DNA from: Mesaphorura yosii
Taxonomy: Eukaryota; Arthropoda; Collembola; Poduromorpha; Tullbergiidae
Direction of reading: 5' to 3'
Length of the DNA: 64,000 nucleotides
NCBI GenBank assembly: GCA_009869945.1
Contig: WIXG01000025.1
Span: forward strand, 310,001-374,000
The notes beneath the pieces were generated by a model, which saw only the letters and a list, made by a program, of their open reading frames with translations, searched no databases and was not told the origin of the DNA. Shown here in pieces: positions 37,911 to 52,800 of this stretch; the stretch's first letter is position 1; each line of letters starts with the position of its first letter. Position numbers and translations under genes: made by a program.

Positions 37911-40900
37911 AACGCAGCTGCACTGCAACAGCATCAAAATTGGTAATGTGCGTCGCATCCGTGTCCGTTGCGTCAAGCTAGCGTCTTGTCTTGAAAGAGT
38001 TTTAAACCTCTTAAAGAGTATTTGTCGTGACTAGAGATCATTACGGCAATTGTTGTTATTTCTGATTTGTGCGCGCTCTCGACACGATTCCAACAACGAG
38101 ACGCGATTTCATACAAAATCATACCAAATACGAAATGCCAAATGCTAGCGGGATACTGCGCCGAAGTTCTTTAGTCATTGCCTGCCCGAAATCTCTCACT
38201 CACGCTCACGCTTCATTACGCTTTTGAATCCTAAATCATCCCGTTGCATTCGTCGCAAAATGACTGAAACGCTGAAACTGCGCCACGGCACACCGTGTCG
38301 CGCCGCGCCAGTCGTTTGCATTTCACAACTGCACAGCTGTTAAATCATCGAGGTGGTGATTAGTCTGCAACATGCGCAAAACGAAATCCAGCACGGCTTG
38401 GCTACGACGACAACTGTCATTGCTACTGCCACACAGTCACAGTCACAATACACTTGAATTCCAAAAGACGACAATGTTGCATGTGTACACACACGAGCAT
38501 AATATGCGAGAGCTGAATCGAGTCTTGCACTCAATCCAAACAAAACATTTGCTTCGTCGTCGTGCGTGTAAATGTGTCGATGGCGATGGCGTTGGGCGAT
38601 GCTGTCGAAATGGAGTCGTCGTCGTCGTTGTCGAAGAACAACATTACAAAGATTCATTTCTTTTCTTGTGTGTGCACCTGCGAAAATATTATCTCTGGAC
38701 AAGCTATGACGATGAGAGATGTTAAAAGAAAGAGTAATCAAACAAGAAGCCAAGCCAAGTCAAAGTCAAATGGCGCAACGCAATGAATGCAATGCAATAC
38801 GAAAGTGCTTACACAATATTTGTACAAGTACGTGGTACTTGGCTAAATCAAAATATGCCGACAGACAGCTTCCTTGCGTATTTTAAAGCATTTTCACTTT
38901 GCATTGGAGAGAAAGGCAAATACAAGCAAAGGCATTCATCAAAGGAAGAACGAAAATTGAATCCTTCTTATTGCTAGTTAAATACGCTTTATTTATCCAC
39001 CTAATTCATATACACTTGCTCATACACGTAAAACTGAATTCCTAACACTATAAAAATTGAGTTGACGAGATAAAGAAGAAGCTGCTGGTTCGGCTAATGA
39101 GCCATGGCCACGTAAAACGTGAAGCTGCACTTGCACTGCACCTTGCAGTTGAGAAGAGCTGAGTTTGAACGCAAATACACTACGCAGATTCAAATGCAGA
39201 CAGCTTTCCTTCATCGTTCACGTTCACCCAAAAATCCGTGTTCTTTATCAGCAGCACACCTGCTGAAACCTCTTCAATAAGATAAGTACACACTGGTACA
39301 GGCAGATCAAGGCAAGGCAATTGAAGGACCTGAACACGTTCCACTTTTTCGCTGGTAAAGGACCAATGAGACAGTCAGGCCGACGGATTCCTGTGCCCAC
39401 TTTTTGGATGGGTTAAATCGAAATTGTCTTGGATAATCGCCATTATCGACCCGGGCTTGGACCCAGAAATCCGAGTCGGGATTTTATTGATCCAAAAGGA
39501 AAGTCATCTCTTTTATAATACAAGGATGCTGATCATGATCACGACATGGATACGAAAAACGAGATAATAGTCATTGAGCGATAGAAGGAGGGGAGCTGAT
39601 GAAATGAAAACTCATAAAAGTCCATCATACACTTGTTACGAGCACGACAATGACAATGATTCAGTGCAGGCAGTCGGCGGCGCAGTGAGTCGTAATTTAT
39701 AGTGAATACTTACAAATACAAGGGCAAGGACGGACGAGAACGAGGTAATGAATAGCAACGAGCAGAAAGTCGAATCGAAGAGAGATAAGGACCATGACCG
39801 ACCATAGAAATGCAGCGTAAAGACATTTTATGCTGTTCTGAAGGCAGATAGGCAGCTTTTAACGAATCTTCCCCTCTGCTCCGTCCCGAAATCCTGATCC
39901 AGTACATGTGCATGACAAAAGTAAGTAGAATGTAGAAATCTGACATCTGACTTCCGATACATCAAAAATTCATTTCGTCAATGATGTATTACTCTGAATT
40001 GACCCGGCAGCACGGCTCTGCTGTAGTCTGCCTTACTCTGCTTTCACCAGGCTGAAATCAGACGCCTGATTAACAATGCGAAAGAGAAATGAATCCTAAT
40101 GCCTAAAACCACTCTAACTGTCACGTAAAATTACCGACTTCATCAGTCCTCTTTGCAAATCCGATTTCGAATTCGCGTTGCATGTGTGGCACGCTTTTAA
40201 CTTCGTAGAGACTGAAATCCAGTCCAAATTGAAAAATTATGTTGAATTGGCCACGCTGGCTGCTAAACCATAACAACGGACTTCGTTCCTTGGGCAGGCT
40301 TCGTGTTAGAGGGTCACACTTTCTTTTACTTTCATTTGAAATCCCTTCCTACTTCCCCTCGCATTGGCTTTCCTGCAGTCTTTGTAATTTTATTTGCAAT
40401 CGCAATCGAAATCGTGCAGGGTGAAGCCTAGCAAACGAAGAGATAAAGTCGGACTGGGGAAGAAAGTGGTCGAAATTCGTAACATTGCGTATGTAGCGTT
40501 GTTGGCTTGGCTTGTCTGAGATCAAGAGAGTAGATTTTATGTACTTTAAATCCCGAGCACACTGCCTGCACGGCATTTCCCTTGAGATGCTTCCGGTTGC
40601 TCGTGCTCCGGTTTTCCAGTGCGAGCGAACGCGGAACGCGTTGCCTGCCGTCGCCGTCAGGCAATGCATTCGTTATTCGTTCTGGTGAAGGCAAAAATTC
40701 AATCCGAGCCGTCGTTCGACTCGGTTTCTAATGGTAAGACTAATGGAACACTCTCTTCGCAGACAGAATTTACACGCCATAAGCGTATGCATTGGAGAGC
40801 AGCATCGAGCGATGGAGAACGAGAAGGAAAGACCCAAGATTTCATAATGGAAGAAAGGCGGTGAAAATGGACTGTGGAGTCTCGCCTCATTGCTTCATCG

Positions 40901-43130
40901 ATCTTGCAGGGTGACTTTCTCCAACCAACACGCAACTCCACCTTTCTGTCTCGCATACAGTGCATGAAATGTAATGGCATTACACACAGCACAGCAGAAG
41001 CAAAACGAACTCGCCTTTGGTTTTTGGTTACGTAACTGCAATCATGCAATGCTGCTAATGCACGGCACAAGTTACGACAGAGACATGAATCCTGCATAAT
41101 TTAATCACTCTAAATTCAAAGTATTGATTTTATTCCATTGCAATTTATCAGCGACTGAATTATTTTGTAGAACTACGACTGGCTTCAAAATGCTTACACT
41201 GGCGATCGATTCGCGTGGCTCGGATATAAACAAAAGATTGGTTCAAGGGCTTCTTTTCAGATGTTCAAATTGAAGTAAAGTAAAAGTTTTACAGTTATAA
41301 CTCGAAATACCTACAACTTTTCGGAGTAATTTATAATGAATGAATGAGGGCTATGAAGGCTACTACGATGTAGTGAACAAGTTAGCTGGACACGCATGCA
41401 AACTGTTTTTGTTCTCAGTTTTTAGTTTTAATAATAACTGAGAAGGAACAGACGACCGATGCGTACAAAACAAACAAAAATATTTACTCAAAGTTTCGAG
41501 AACTAGAAGGCAAAACTTTTAAGTGTGGCGATCGTGTTATTAATTCTGGACACGAACCGACACCGAAATGCCAGCCATTGTTATTCTTAAGCACGGTACC
41601 GACGGCCAGCACTAGCACATGACTGAGCTTAATACTTCATAAATAAATGCGTGCGTCTGCTAAATCTAACCTTAAACAGTCACATTTTTCGGATCAGATT
41701 GAATGAGGCAGAGCAAGATGTATAAAAGACTTGGACTAAAAACACTCTGGACACTTTCATTCGTTTTCTGCCATTTCCTGGCCGAAAACTCTACATTTAC
41801 CCAGCTTTTAATGATATGACGCGTGCTGGGCACGGCATGACAGGACTCACAGGACATTGGGTTATTAAGTCTTGTTATTAGCAAAATCTGCATTATATTA
41901 AGCTTGAATTGCTGATGGCCGATGGTCGTGTGCCGTTCTCGACGGAGCCGTACAAAGTTCCAAAGGCTTCATTTCATTAAATTCTGCGGCAGGCAAAGTG
42001 CGCTGCCGTGCCATATCATGCCATGCTTTTAGGCAATATAAATGTGTAATAAGGGAAGGGAGAGTTGAGAATTGCACTCGGAGTTGGAGCAGCAGTGTTT
42101 TTAGGCCTCATCGCACGTGCCGGTGTCTTAATGAATGAATCGAGTGAATTTGGGAACACAGACTCGTATTTAATACAGCTCAGCGCAGTGCAGGTTCAAA
42201 TGGAAAAAACCGAAACTACCAAACGACTACCGACTTAACTTCATTACGCATGTAAAAATCCCGTTCTTCGACCGGGCTGTAGTATTTCATCGTAACAAGA
42301 CAAGTAATTGATAATTGTGAAATTGTAGTCGAGTCATGCGTCTGCTCCCGCTGCCGCACACTCGGCTAGCCTTTTGAGCAGGATGTGCGTCCAACTAACT
42401 CCGTCTGATGGATGACAATTGTATTAATAGCACAGGGCAGAGCAGCGTTACGCTGAGCTAAACATCAAGAATCGCGTTGCGTTTCCTCTCCGCTTATTTT
42501 TGCACGTGCTTCCTTGAAAAATACGGATGACTGTCGGGAAATGGAACCGAAACACGTAAAAAAGAATGAGAAAAGCGGATTCAACATTTTCGGCTGTGTG
42601 CAGGTCACGCGTCAAGCCGACCCACCAGCTTTTTGAGGGACACGGGACACGCAGCGAGAAGAGTTGCTGGTTAATATGCGATATGCATCTTTCTGAGTCA
42701 CTTCGGGTCTTTGGGTTCAGTTGTTTGAATGCCAACCTTTTATTTTAATGATTTCGTAGGAAAGTTGTGCCGGCCGACGGGAAATGAGCGCAAAATCGAT
42801 AAAATTTCGACCTTGCCACAATTTGGCAATCGAACAGGCAAATGTTCACTTAGCCTTAAATTCTGAGAGGACAACTGTCATCGAGAGTAAGAAATGCAAG
42901 AATCCACTTTTTAATTCAGTAATGTGGGAGTCCTTTGTATGAAGCAGCATTTTTCTGAATGAGTGGATTTCTTTACAGCCACGGAACAAAGAAACCCACA
43001 AAAGGCAATGGCAAAGGCACAGAAGCGAAGTCAGAAGGATGAAACCTTCCACGTGAGATGATTTCCATTCGGTCTGGGGCTCAGAGGCTCGCATCTGTCA
43101 CTTGTTTTTTACGTGGGGAACAAGTAGCCT

Positions 43131-43148
43131 AGCCAAGCCAAGCCAAGC
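43131..43148. repeat. AGCCA pentamer tandem repeat
   Basis: Three and a half copies of AGCCA. Confidence 0.6.
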
Positions 43149-44008
43149 GTCGTCATCTTTGCATGTTTTCTTTTTCCCTTTTGAAAGAAAGCAACATTTG
43201 GTCTCTTAAACGTTGAAATTTCCAAAAATGCCAGGCGAAGTTCATCATCTGCGCCTGAGAGCACCGAGCAGACCAAGACGGATGATACGCAGGACGCATG
43301 TAAGGTAAGAATGTCAGGTGTTCAACTGTTCGTCGGGTGGGATATTCACACATTGTGATCACGATGATTATGATAATATTGTGGGCTGTGGTTTGGTGGA
43401 TTTAAATTGAAGACAAGACGGCAGCAGCAGCAGCATTTCTCGTATCGCAAACAATTACTTAGTCCTCAGCGACTGCTGTCTTGGGTAAATGATCTTCGGC
43501 AATTTGGCTCAGTCAGCAGCGATGATTCGCTTTGTTTTGTTTTGCCAGGCCATCATGTCACTTGTGATTCACTGTCATTCACTCGCAAAATTACAAATCC
43601 GCAATGGCAATTCACATTGCAGTGTTCCGTGGCCAACTGTGCAGGCAGAGTGACATTTAGTGAACATGTGGCTTCCCTAAAGACCAGCAGCCGCACATAT
43701 GATAATGTAATAAAGGTAATAATTTAATAGAGAGCACGACGAGGAAACAGAATCTTTGAAATTGAATAAAATTTTAGACCGCTTGCGCGATGTGTGCGAG
43801 GGATGACATTTGCTTGATTCCTACGATTGCTCGAGCGTCCAACTCGACTCTGCTACTTGGACATTATGTCCATATGTGGACTCGACCAATGAATAAAATA
43901 TGTGCTCACTGGAATTGAACAGATTATACAAACCGTTCTGTACCCGCTACATCTGTCAACCAAAGCCAAAGCTGTCCTCGGCTCTGCTCCTCAAGTACCA
44001 GTTTATAA

Positions 44009-44251
44009 ATGAGACCCCAAAATAGCCGGGCCAGCGCAATAGAATTGCATCTGGACCTCAACTCAAATCTGCTCAAGTCAAAGATCGGGCTCAATGATGA
44101 CTTTGAGACTGACGATGACGATGACCACTCGGTGTGGAAACTGAAGCCCGAGTCTTCCTCCTGTCTCGGAATTCATATAAACACGGTGCTAGGCGCTAAC
44201 CCGCCGGCAAACACTGTGCTCAGTGAGTGTACACCGCTGACGTCGATGTGA
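44009..44251 (+). CDS. Hypothetical small acidic ORF, unproven
   Basis: An ATG-started frame of 80 codons in the middle of the desert. I do not recognise it. In its favour: codon use is less AT-rich at third positions than the surroundings (many CTG, CTC, AAG, GAC); there is a strongly acidic patch (about residues 29-39, DDFETDDDDDH); TATAAAT lies just before the ATG; and AATAAA lies three bases past the stop. Against it: no domain, no splice partners, no known relative, and the acidic patch is partly a GAC/GAT simple repeat. It could be a short coding gene, part of a longer spliced gene, or chance. Confidence 0.2.
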   Translation: MRPQNSRASAIELHLDLNSNLLKSKIGLNDDFETDDDDDHSVWKLKPESSSCLGIHINTVLGANPPANTVLSECTPLTSM

Positions 44252-47200
44252 AATAAATTGCTGTGAAGAAATATGAACAGATTTTTAATGAGATCATGAA
44301 GCAGATGGATTACGATTATTTAATAACAATTCTTCACCCGCCTTTTCAAATTAATACATAACACCCTCAAATCCACGCTGAAGTCTGTTTCTGTTTCTCT
44401 GTCTATTTCGGGATGAATTTATAAAGGCTATGCGCTGCGTGCATAATGCATATATCTTTTCTACCCCGTCGACTCTTCTGTCTCCTTTCATCTCGCAACG
44501 AAAAACCCACACCAGATGATACAGATTAGAGTACACGGCCGGTCAGCAAGGTGCGCAGCATTACGGCTACGTTACAAAAGACCGGCCAAAAATGGAAATG
44601 GAAATGGAATTTTATTATATTAATAATAAAAATGCCTCTGATGTCTAAATAAATGTTATTATTATGAATTTATAAATGTTGTTATTCGAAGGATAATAAA
44701 AGTGATAATTTCTGTCAAATCATTTTCCTTTGTGGGGAACCTGAGCCCCGAAAAGGATTGGAATACCTGAGCAGATTTCCTACGGACGCGAACGGTTCAG
44801 TGAATCAGTGTCAGTTGGGAAAAGTGAAACAGGTGCACCAACTCAGCAGTTAGTCTTCGGTTTATTGTTGCAGGCATTCGGCCTGGTCATGTCATGACGT
44901 AGATGATACCACTTCTTAACAGTTGCGCAGTGCTTTCTCCCACACTTTAGCCGGCTTAGCCTGGCATAAATTAATTCGTAATAATTATTCAAGGGATCAG
45001 GTGTTGATTTTTTCACTCCATCGCGCCATCCCTGAGGAGATAACTGGATTTAATTGGAAATTCGAATCAATTTTCCTGAAATAAGTACAAAACATTCATT
45101 ATTGATGCTTGAACCTTGCTGCGGCCAGTCACGAGTCGCAGTTCATGATGCGTGGCGAAGGCATCGGGGCCGAGGTACAGTTTCAGTCAGCCGAGAACGA
45201 TTTCGTGTGACATGCAATCGCAACCACAATTTTAAAAGTAGGTACATGCAAGCCTGGTACCGTATTTTGGGCTAGGTTGTGTAACTCGTAACTACACATT
45301 GAGAGAAGAAAGTTTGAGGCGAGCGAGGGCAGATTGTCGATTAGTTAAATATGTATCAGTAATTGATAGCCGGGCTGCTACTTTTGTAAAACATGAAATG
45401 CGGCATGCAGCTTAATGGCGAAGATGGCGATTGCTGCAGAGATCTGTTGCGTTGCAGTTCTGAATTCCCAATCCCAATCAGTGGCAATCTGCTGTCTATT
45501 TTAGTTTACGGTTTAGCCCGTTACGCTTACGCACAAAACATGCGCACGAGTCATGCGATGTCAAGACAAGACATAAATAAAGAAACAATTGTGGCCTGGC
45601 CGGCCTCGTCTGTTACGCATTGCATTTATAACACACGGCATGCCATCTTTAATTCATTGCGGAACGGGTGGGCTTGGAGACACGCGATCCTCATCAGCGG
45701 AGACTTGCTACTGCCACAGGTTTCCCAAACCTTGTTTAAGAAATCAGGAAATTCTGGACGTAAGTCTAATTCTGGAATCCAATTGCTCGGTGACTGGATA
45801 CCCGAGACGAAAATTGCACACATGCAGCTACTCGGCTGGCCACGCTACATGCTGCATATTCATTACTGTTACCCAATCTAATTACGGATCCACCCCAGCA
45901 ATGCGGAATCCTCACAGCATGTGCAACGTGTGTACGCGACAAAATGCATACGCGTGTGTTCAGTTGCACATTCTAATTTGCTACACAAACTTGCACTCAT
46001 TCCTTGTGGAATTACCAAATTACTTTCCCCGTCGCGCTCTCGCTGCCCGCTGCCAAGCTGGATTACGAAATTACAATAAACTCACAAATGTCAACTTTGG
46101 TTTTAGTTTTCATTCGCTTTTCCTATTCATTAGTGTTAAGGGTTAGGGCGACAAGTCTATATGCTTATGCCAATGCTTGCGCTATGCCAGTGAATCCAAT
46201 TCCAATCCAATCAGCAATCTAAATACGGCACGGCCTTATGTGAGATTTCGGTGTTTCTCATGCGGATCATGCTCGAACTCAAGCACGACCACGCGTGTAT
46301 TGGGACAAGGACCTTACAATTGCTCTCTATGGTTGGGACCACTCGACACGACTTGATCACGAAATTCGTGTTCGACTGATTATGACGTTGGTTGTCATTT
46401 TCCTTTTGTTCTCGTGCCCTGCTCAGATGTATATGTCGATCATGCGGGTCAAGGCGATGAATAAATTACGCAGGATAAATCGCATGTCAAAATGTGCAGT
46501 GCATGCGCAGTGTACTAACTAAAATCTCGGCTCAATCTGAGATAGCAGAGCCATTGACACGCTTCGGCAGGGTGAGAAAGATGCAGGTAGATTGCAGATT
46601 CCACGCACAGACACACAAGTAAAAGACAATGCGTTGCGTTGCAACTGACAGAACACAAATTTGCGAGCTGTCGTGAGAAAAGTGCTAAAATGGCCAAAAA
46701 TGTATGCCATTTTGAGTTTATGACATGATGTAATGTGATTTTGTTATGGACGATGGGAAAGATAGGACGGAGCAAAGTGCTAAAGCGAACAGATAGCAAG
46801 CCAGATTCCAATCTGGTGACACACTCGCTGTATGACACTTGAATGCGTGTACAAAGAGCATGCACTGCACTGCACTTGGTTGGCATTTCATTAAGGAACA
46901 TGGCATAGGGCATAAGATGAAGGCAGGAATAGCAGCAATTTGATTATTACTTGGGGTGAAACTGTTTGAACGAGAAGGAACATTGAACACTTGGCTTATT
47001 GCATGGCATGCAGCTTTCTATCATAAAATGTAATAATCTAATGTACGCTTGGTGTTTGCTGCGCTGCAGTGCAGTGCGGGGCAGATTTATCAAGCCCAAA
47101 CCTTTGACTACGGCACAATCTAATAAATTGTTCATTCACAGAACGGAAAACTTTCAAATTGATGAATTTTTGGATTTGGTCTGGCCTGGCCTTATGACAT

Positions 47201-49850
47201 TCCTTTTACTGGTGCCGTGCCATGCTCGTACGCTTCCGTCCCCCAGCTGAATTGGCGCAGGGCAGACGGCAGATCACATGTGCAAATGTTTTGTTGTTGC
47301 TATTTAAAGGCATTTAATTCTCTTTAATTAAATGACCCACCACCAAGCCACGGTACGGCATCGCTTTGTCTTGCCTTTATTGTCATTGCCACGCAACGGG
47401 CCAAGGCGCTGCATTCTCTGTCACATTATTCTTGGCAAAGTACCCACTCAGGAATAAGATTCGATTGTTGTTACGTACGGTTATTGTCTTTGTCTTCGTT
47501 ATGCAATAATAAATTGCTCAGTTTTGAGTTTGCCGTGTCGATTGACAGTTGCAATTTACAACCTGTCGTTCGTCGTGTGCATTGTGTTTGATTTGTGCCT
47601 GCAATTTTAATTTACTATTGCCAATACTATTTTGGTGCGGGTCCTGCCGCTTTTTCGCTTTTTGTTTGATGGACGACCACAGTAGCAACGCAACATTTCC
47701 GTTTGTCTCCGGATCGGATCGATAGTGCACAAGATTACGAGATAGCAGCAAGCATTGATATTGTGATTACATAGAAGGAAAGTCAAAAGAGTGAAAGTCA
47801 GGCCAGCGAGGCGCACGAAATACGATCCGTGAAAATACTTGTCTCTGAGAGAGAGTGCATTGATCGAAAGAGATGCTCTGCACGAAGAAGGGTGTGGTTA
47901 CGTAACGCTCCGACTCCGGATGCAAGCCGTGGCTTGGCTTTGTAGCTAACAGGCAACAAGCGGACTTTCACTGCAACGAAGCGGCCGAACAGGGAACTGC
48001 GAACTGCAAACGGGAATTGGAAAATGTCTCCCATCACTGCTGCGTGAAAGTGATTCAACAAAGTGCCGAAAAAGTAAAAGTGCTGGAGGAAGCCAACCAC
48101 TTCGTACTTCATGCCTTTCATGCTGCTGTTATCTTCTGCTTCGGATCACACAAATAACACGTAGCAAGGGACTTGTGTTCATTTGCAAATCTGACTTCTT
48201 CCTGAGGAATTAAGTTTCACTTTTAATAAAAACGGTGAGTCACTCCAATCATTTCTGCAGAGAGTCGGTTGCCCCACCGAATCAAATGCCAATTAAAATC
48301 TTGAAATGCACACCGGTAGCATAGAAGGTAATCCGAGACACATGCCGAATGTTCCAATGTTCATTGAAGACTCAGGTGAAACAGTTGATGAAAAAGTTCC
48401 CTCGTACCGACTCACAGCGCAGGGTCTTCGAGTACCTAGCTCCTGATTTAAAATCATGATTTTCTGTATGAATCTCAAGTGGTCATGAATTTTCAAAGGA
48501 CTTTCATTTCAGTCGAGGTTTTATGCAATCAAACTCATGTTGTACATTTTATTGACTGATATATTTACATAAGCCGCATACTGACGTATTGTTGGAGGCA
48601 CCACGAGGAAGATTTGTCATCTCCTTTTTGTTTACAAGTCCTCGTGCACATTAATCTAGGAGTTTATCTTTGCGACCTCACAATACACAATATATAGTCA
48701 TTGACTCCGTTGAAGCTCCGTTCGTAACACAGCTGGGCTGGGATTGGGACTATTCTGCGCATCACGATGAAATTAAATTGAAAAGACGGACAAATGCTCT
48801 GTGCCAGTACACATTTTGAAATCTAAAACCTGCTTCTGAGTTGAATTCCCAAACCCATCTGTCGTTTTCATTACGACGAGGTGCCGTATGTGCTAAAATA
48901 TTACGTGCTGCGACGAGCGAATGGGCTCACTTTAAGGGCTCAAAGCCGATGTCCAATATCCTATTCTTATCTCATCTCGTCGAAGATTTGAACAATTAAG
49001 AGCCAGACTATTGGCGATTTCTTTTAGCGAAATGCAAAAATATGAATTTATATCAACATTGCGGAGAGTACCAATGTAAGCTTGAAATCCAGAAATAGTT
49101 TTAAAATTCTTAGAGGAAAAATAGTAATAAAGAAGGTAAGGAGAAAATCAGAGTTTAAACTTTTGGTCTTTTGGAAGGTTTAACCAGAGCTCAAAGAAAA
49201 TCAGTCAGAGTCGGACACAGGCTTTATGAAAGGAAGGAAAGCCAGCCTTACTATTATTATGATGAGTTACAAGTGCATCTGTATTCATTCATCCGCCCTA
49301 AAAGTCTCCAATGAATAGTAATGACAATTGACTGTGAGATTCGCCTTTCCCCATTCACTACTCAAGCATCGAGTAAAGCAGACGCAGAAAGCCACCCTTT
49401 GCCTTTACTCTTGCATAGTTGATGCAATAAATATATCCTACGCGTACGAATTCAACCCTCACCCTACCCTCTTTCATTTCCATTCAGCCCAACACTGAAT
49501 ACAGCGTATTTGAGTATTTGCACTAAGCATTGAGGGCTTGCAGTTTTTATTCTCTGGAAAACATCACGCAATGTGTGCAATGATGCAGTGTCTATTACGA
49601 CATTGCTAACATGACATAAGCCGATCCAACAATACACCACAAGAGCACTGTATATGGTTCGGGTATTATATGAAAACTCATCACGATCACAAGCAGGAGA
49701 AAAGGCATGGCAAGTCAACGAGGAGATTTCTCATTTCTCTCATCTCAAATGCCTGTGCATAATCCGAGGAATTTAGGATCGCCTTCCCCTTTGTATTTAG
49801 GGTCGCCCTAGAATAAGAATTTCTTAATCAAAATACTTAAACTACGGGAC

Positions 49851-49867
49851 AGGCAGGCAGGCAGGCA
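49851..49867. repeat. AGGC tetramer tandem repeat
   Basis: Four tandem copies of AGGC. Confidence 0.7.
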
Positions 49868-52800
49868 CAGTGACGCATCCGCCAGGAATGAAACGCAGTA
49901 TTAAATTTGATTTCGCTCTCTGCTCCAGCATGCATGTATGCACGGGTGAATCCACCCTCGCCTTCTGCTCTACTCTGCGTCGGCAACGCGACAGGTGAAC
50001 GAACTGCACTGAAGTGTGTCCTTTCCCAGTCAGTTGAAACCCAAAATCACAATCACAAGCGCCAACACGAGCTGTGTCAGTTGCTAATTAACCTCTCCCG
50101 GCTTTTGTTCCGGAAGGATGTCATGCTGTAGGACTCAAGCAGACGAACAGTCGTTGCAGGTTGCGGTTATTAAGTTCTTAACTTAAGAAAGCCGGCAACA
50201 AGTAACTGGCGACCCTTCACTCTGATTGTATTTATTGCACCTGTCGTCATCAAAGTAATTTCTCCCTTTCCTACATTCTACTTCTGCTTTTTCTCGTGTC
50301 CGTCCGTTGTGATTTCAGGTTGACTTGCTTCAGATTGCTGCGTGTTCCAGTTCCAGACCAGATTTTGTCTCGGAAGGAATTGTCCGTTGAATGTATGCTT
50401 AGCGTTTAGCGCATTGCACATGTGCCACACTCATTAAATCGTAACAAGTGTTGTCTCATAAAGAATTTTCTCACACTGCTGCAAAGTGCAGCGCAACGCA
50501 GACGGAAGGGCACGGCACGGCCTGGCAAGTTGTCCAGAACAGATTGCGCGCAAGGGAGAAAATAATTTCACCGGAACCTCAGTTGAGTTGTTCCCGCAGA
50601 ACAAAAGGATTCACTTGAATTCCTCAACAGTCAACAACGCGAATGCTCCGTGTAAAGGCAAGAATGGGGTGTAATCATTTGTTCATTTGCTTGAAACTTG
50701 GTTATGGTTCAAACGATCGAAGGGTTGAAGGGCGAACTGACGAGCAGATTTTATGAATTGCATTTTTTGTTGGTCTGGCTGGCTAAATTCATGGACCGGC
50801 AAAATGGCAAAACGCAAGATGAGGCGTCTCTTTACGCTGCGTGGACAAAAGGTCTGAATGAAAATAAGTATATTTAGGCGGAGGCAGAAGGTCAGATTCG
50901 AATTGCCTGCCTGCCTGTTTCATTGTGATTGTTTCACTCCTTGACTTCATCTTCATGGTCTGCTAAAAATAAGTTGGCTTCTTTGTGTTGTGAATGAAAC
51001 TTCGTTCGAGCAGCGTCAGTGAGCAGCGCAGGTGGACTTTCAGGTTGACTGCGACCAGATTATGTTTTTGTACAATTTCATAAAAAATATTTCGCTTGGC
51101 TCGTGCTAGATTAGCATCGCTTATGCGTTGTTGCTGTTTGTGCCACCGCACCGCAAAGTATTTAATTTCAAAGTGACTACGAATGTGTATTCTTATTCTT
51201 AGAAGACGAGAAGAACGTGGAGTCATGCTTCCTCTTTCCTTTCCGCCAAATCTCCAACGAACCAAACGAATGCCCGCCACTCGTGTTCTTGTCGGTAGCG
51301 TGGCGTGGAACCGACCAGCAGTTGCGTGGGTGGTGCTTTTTTCTGCTGTTCATCTTCCGAATACGATTGCTGATTGCACCCACGAAAAACAAGGGAAGAC
51401 GACCTATTTGCTTGAACGCAGACAGTAGTCCGAGTATTCTAATCGAAATGGCACGTGGATACGTCCAAAGATAGCGAGTAATCCCCGAGTTTGAAGCCGA
51501 AAATATCATTCAAACGAGGCATATAAGCCCAATGCAATGGAAACACAAAAGACAATGTTCATGGTGGCAAGCCCAGCCCTTTTGCCCTTGAATTCAACTT
51601 CAAAATTATCGAAGTGCAGACAGACCCAGGTTTGTATTTTTAATTGCGGCCTGAATGAATTCTGAATTGGCTGAATTCATTCATCGTCGACGAACGCCAT
51701 AAACTGGTTTGTCAGCGAGAAAACTTAATCAGAGAGACCTCAAAGTTTTGTCTTCCTGTTTTTCTAGTGTCACGGACCAAAAGCTCAGGATTTTGGTGTT
51801 TCACTTTTGAATCCGTCTCGTGGAACACTCTTGAATAAAAATGTCTCAGCTGCAGTGACAATAAATTGACAATTGATATTATTCAGGAGTTAAGGAGCCA
51901 TAAGGTTCGCTTTTAAATCACCGTGCAATGAAGACGAAGACGCTGACATTTGTCCCCAGTGAACTACCGCTCCATTGACAATGGTGGAATTCGCAGCTTG
52001 CGATTGTGGGTGTCATCGCGGTTGACGGATTTTCCTTAACCAACAAACAAGCTCAAAGCTTCGTTCGTCTCAAAGACTATCCAAGCCAAGCTCTGCAAAC
52101 TGAAGCTGTCTTGTCTTGGAAGAAGAGGAGATATGCTAGATGAAGATTTAGCGGAGCGAAAGACTTTTTTGCCAGTGCAGTGCCGTGATATTTTTATTCT
52201 TGTTATTGATGCAAAGGATTCAGTCTTATAAAAGGGCTAAAGGAAAGGCGTCATGAGTGGACCATCTGGAAGCCTTCTTTTCATAATTCGAATTGCATCG
52301 CATTGCATTGCGTCGTGGCATGGCAGTCTGTCGACTTAAAACTTGAAATTGGCATTGTTGCTGCTTTTTGTACGTGCTTCTTTCTTTGAGACCACTCTTG
52401 AGTTCTTTCTGGTAGACAAACCAAGTAGAAAGAAAGCATGAATGAATGAATACAACTTTCCAGCTGCTGTTCTTACTCCTTCGCTGCATTTGGCTGGCAA
52501 TGTCAGCCTGGCATTCTTACGCTTATGCAATTGATGACTGTGACTGGAGCAGCACAGAAGATTGAAGTATGCGGCGTGATTTCAAGTAAAGCACAATCGT
52601 TCTCAATACGTTCAGGACCGTCAGAATTTAATCCTCTGATAGGAGAATGGAAAAGATTAAGACAGGTGTAAGAATTCAGCGTTGACTGTCAAGCACAGAA
52701 GGACTATCCAAAACAGTTATTGATACGTCTCAATTGTACCCGCAAAAGGTACAGAACAAAAGACAGAAAGAACGATCTGTCACACTTTATTACACTAAAT

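Larger units (their letters stand above)
35863..44008. other. Gene desert downstream of emc, proximal part
   Basis: No gene recognised. Open frames reach 137 codons (minus strand 38340-38753, overlapped by a plus-strand frame over CGT-rich simple sequence) and look like noise. CAGGTG was seen near 36790, 36885, 36974, 37559, 37678 and 43316, CACCTG near 37624, 38676 and 39257. A short hairpin lies at 36320-36343. Confidence 0.4.

Noticed and set aside
45393-46146. Two overlapping plus-strand frames of 162 and 185 codons, the longest in the downstream desert
   Set aside because: They lie in different frames, the larger begins at GTG, and neither has a domain or biased codon use. Open frames of this size are expected a few times by chance here.
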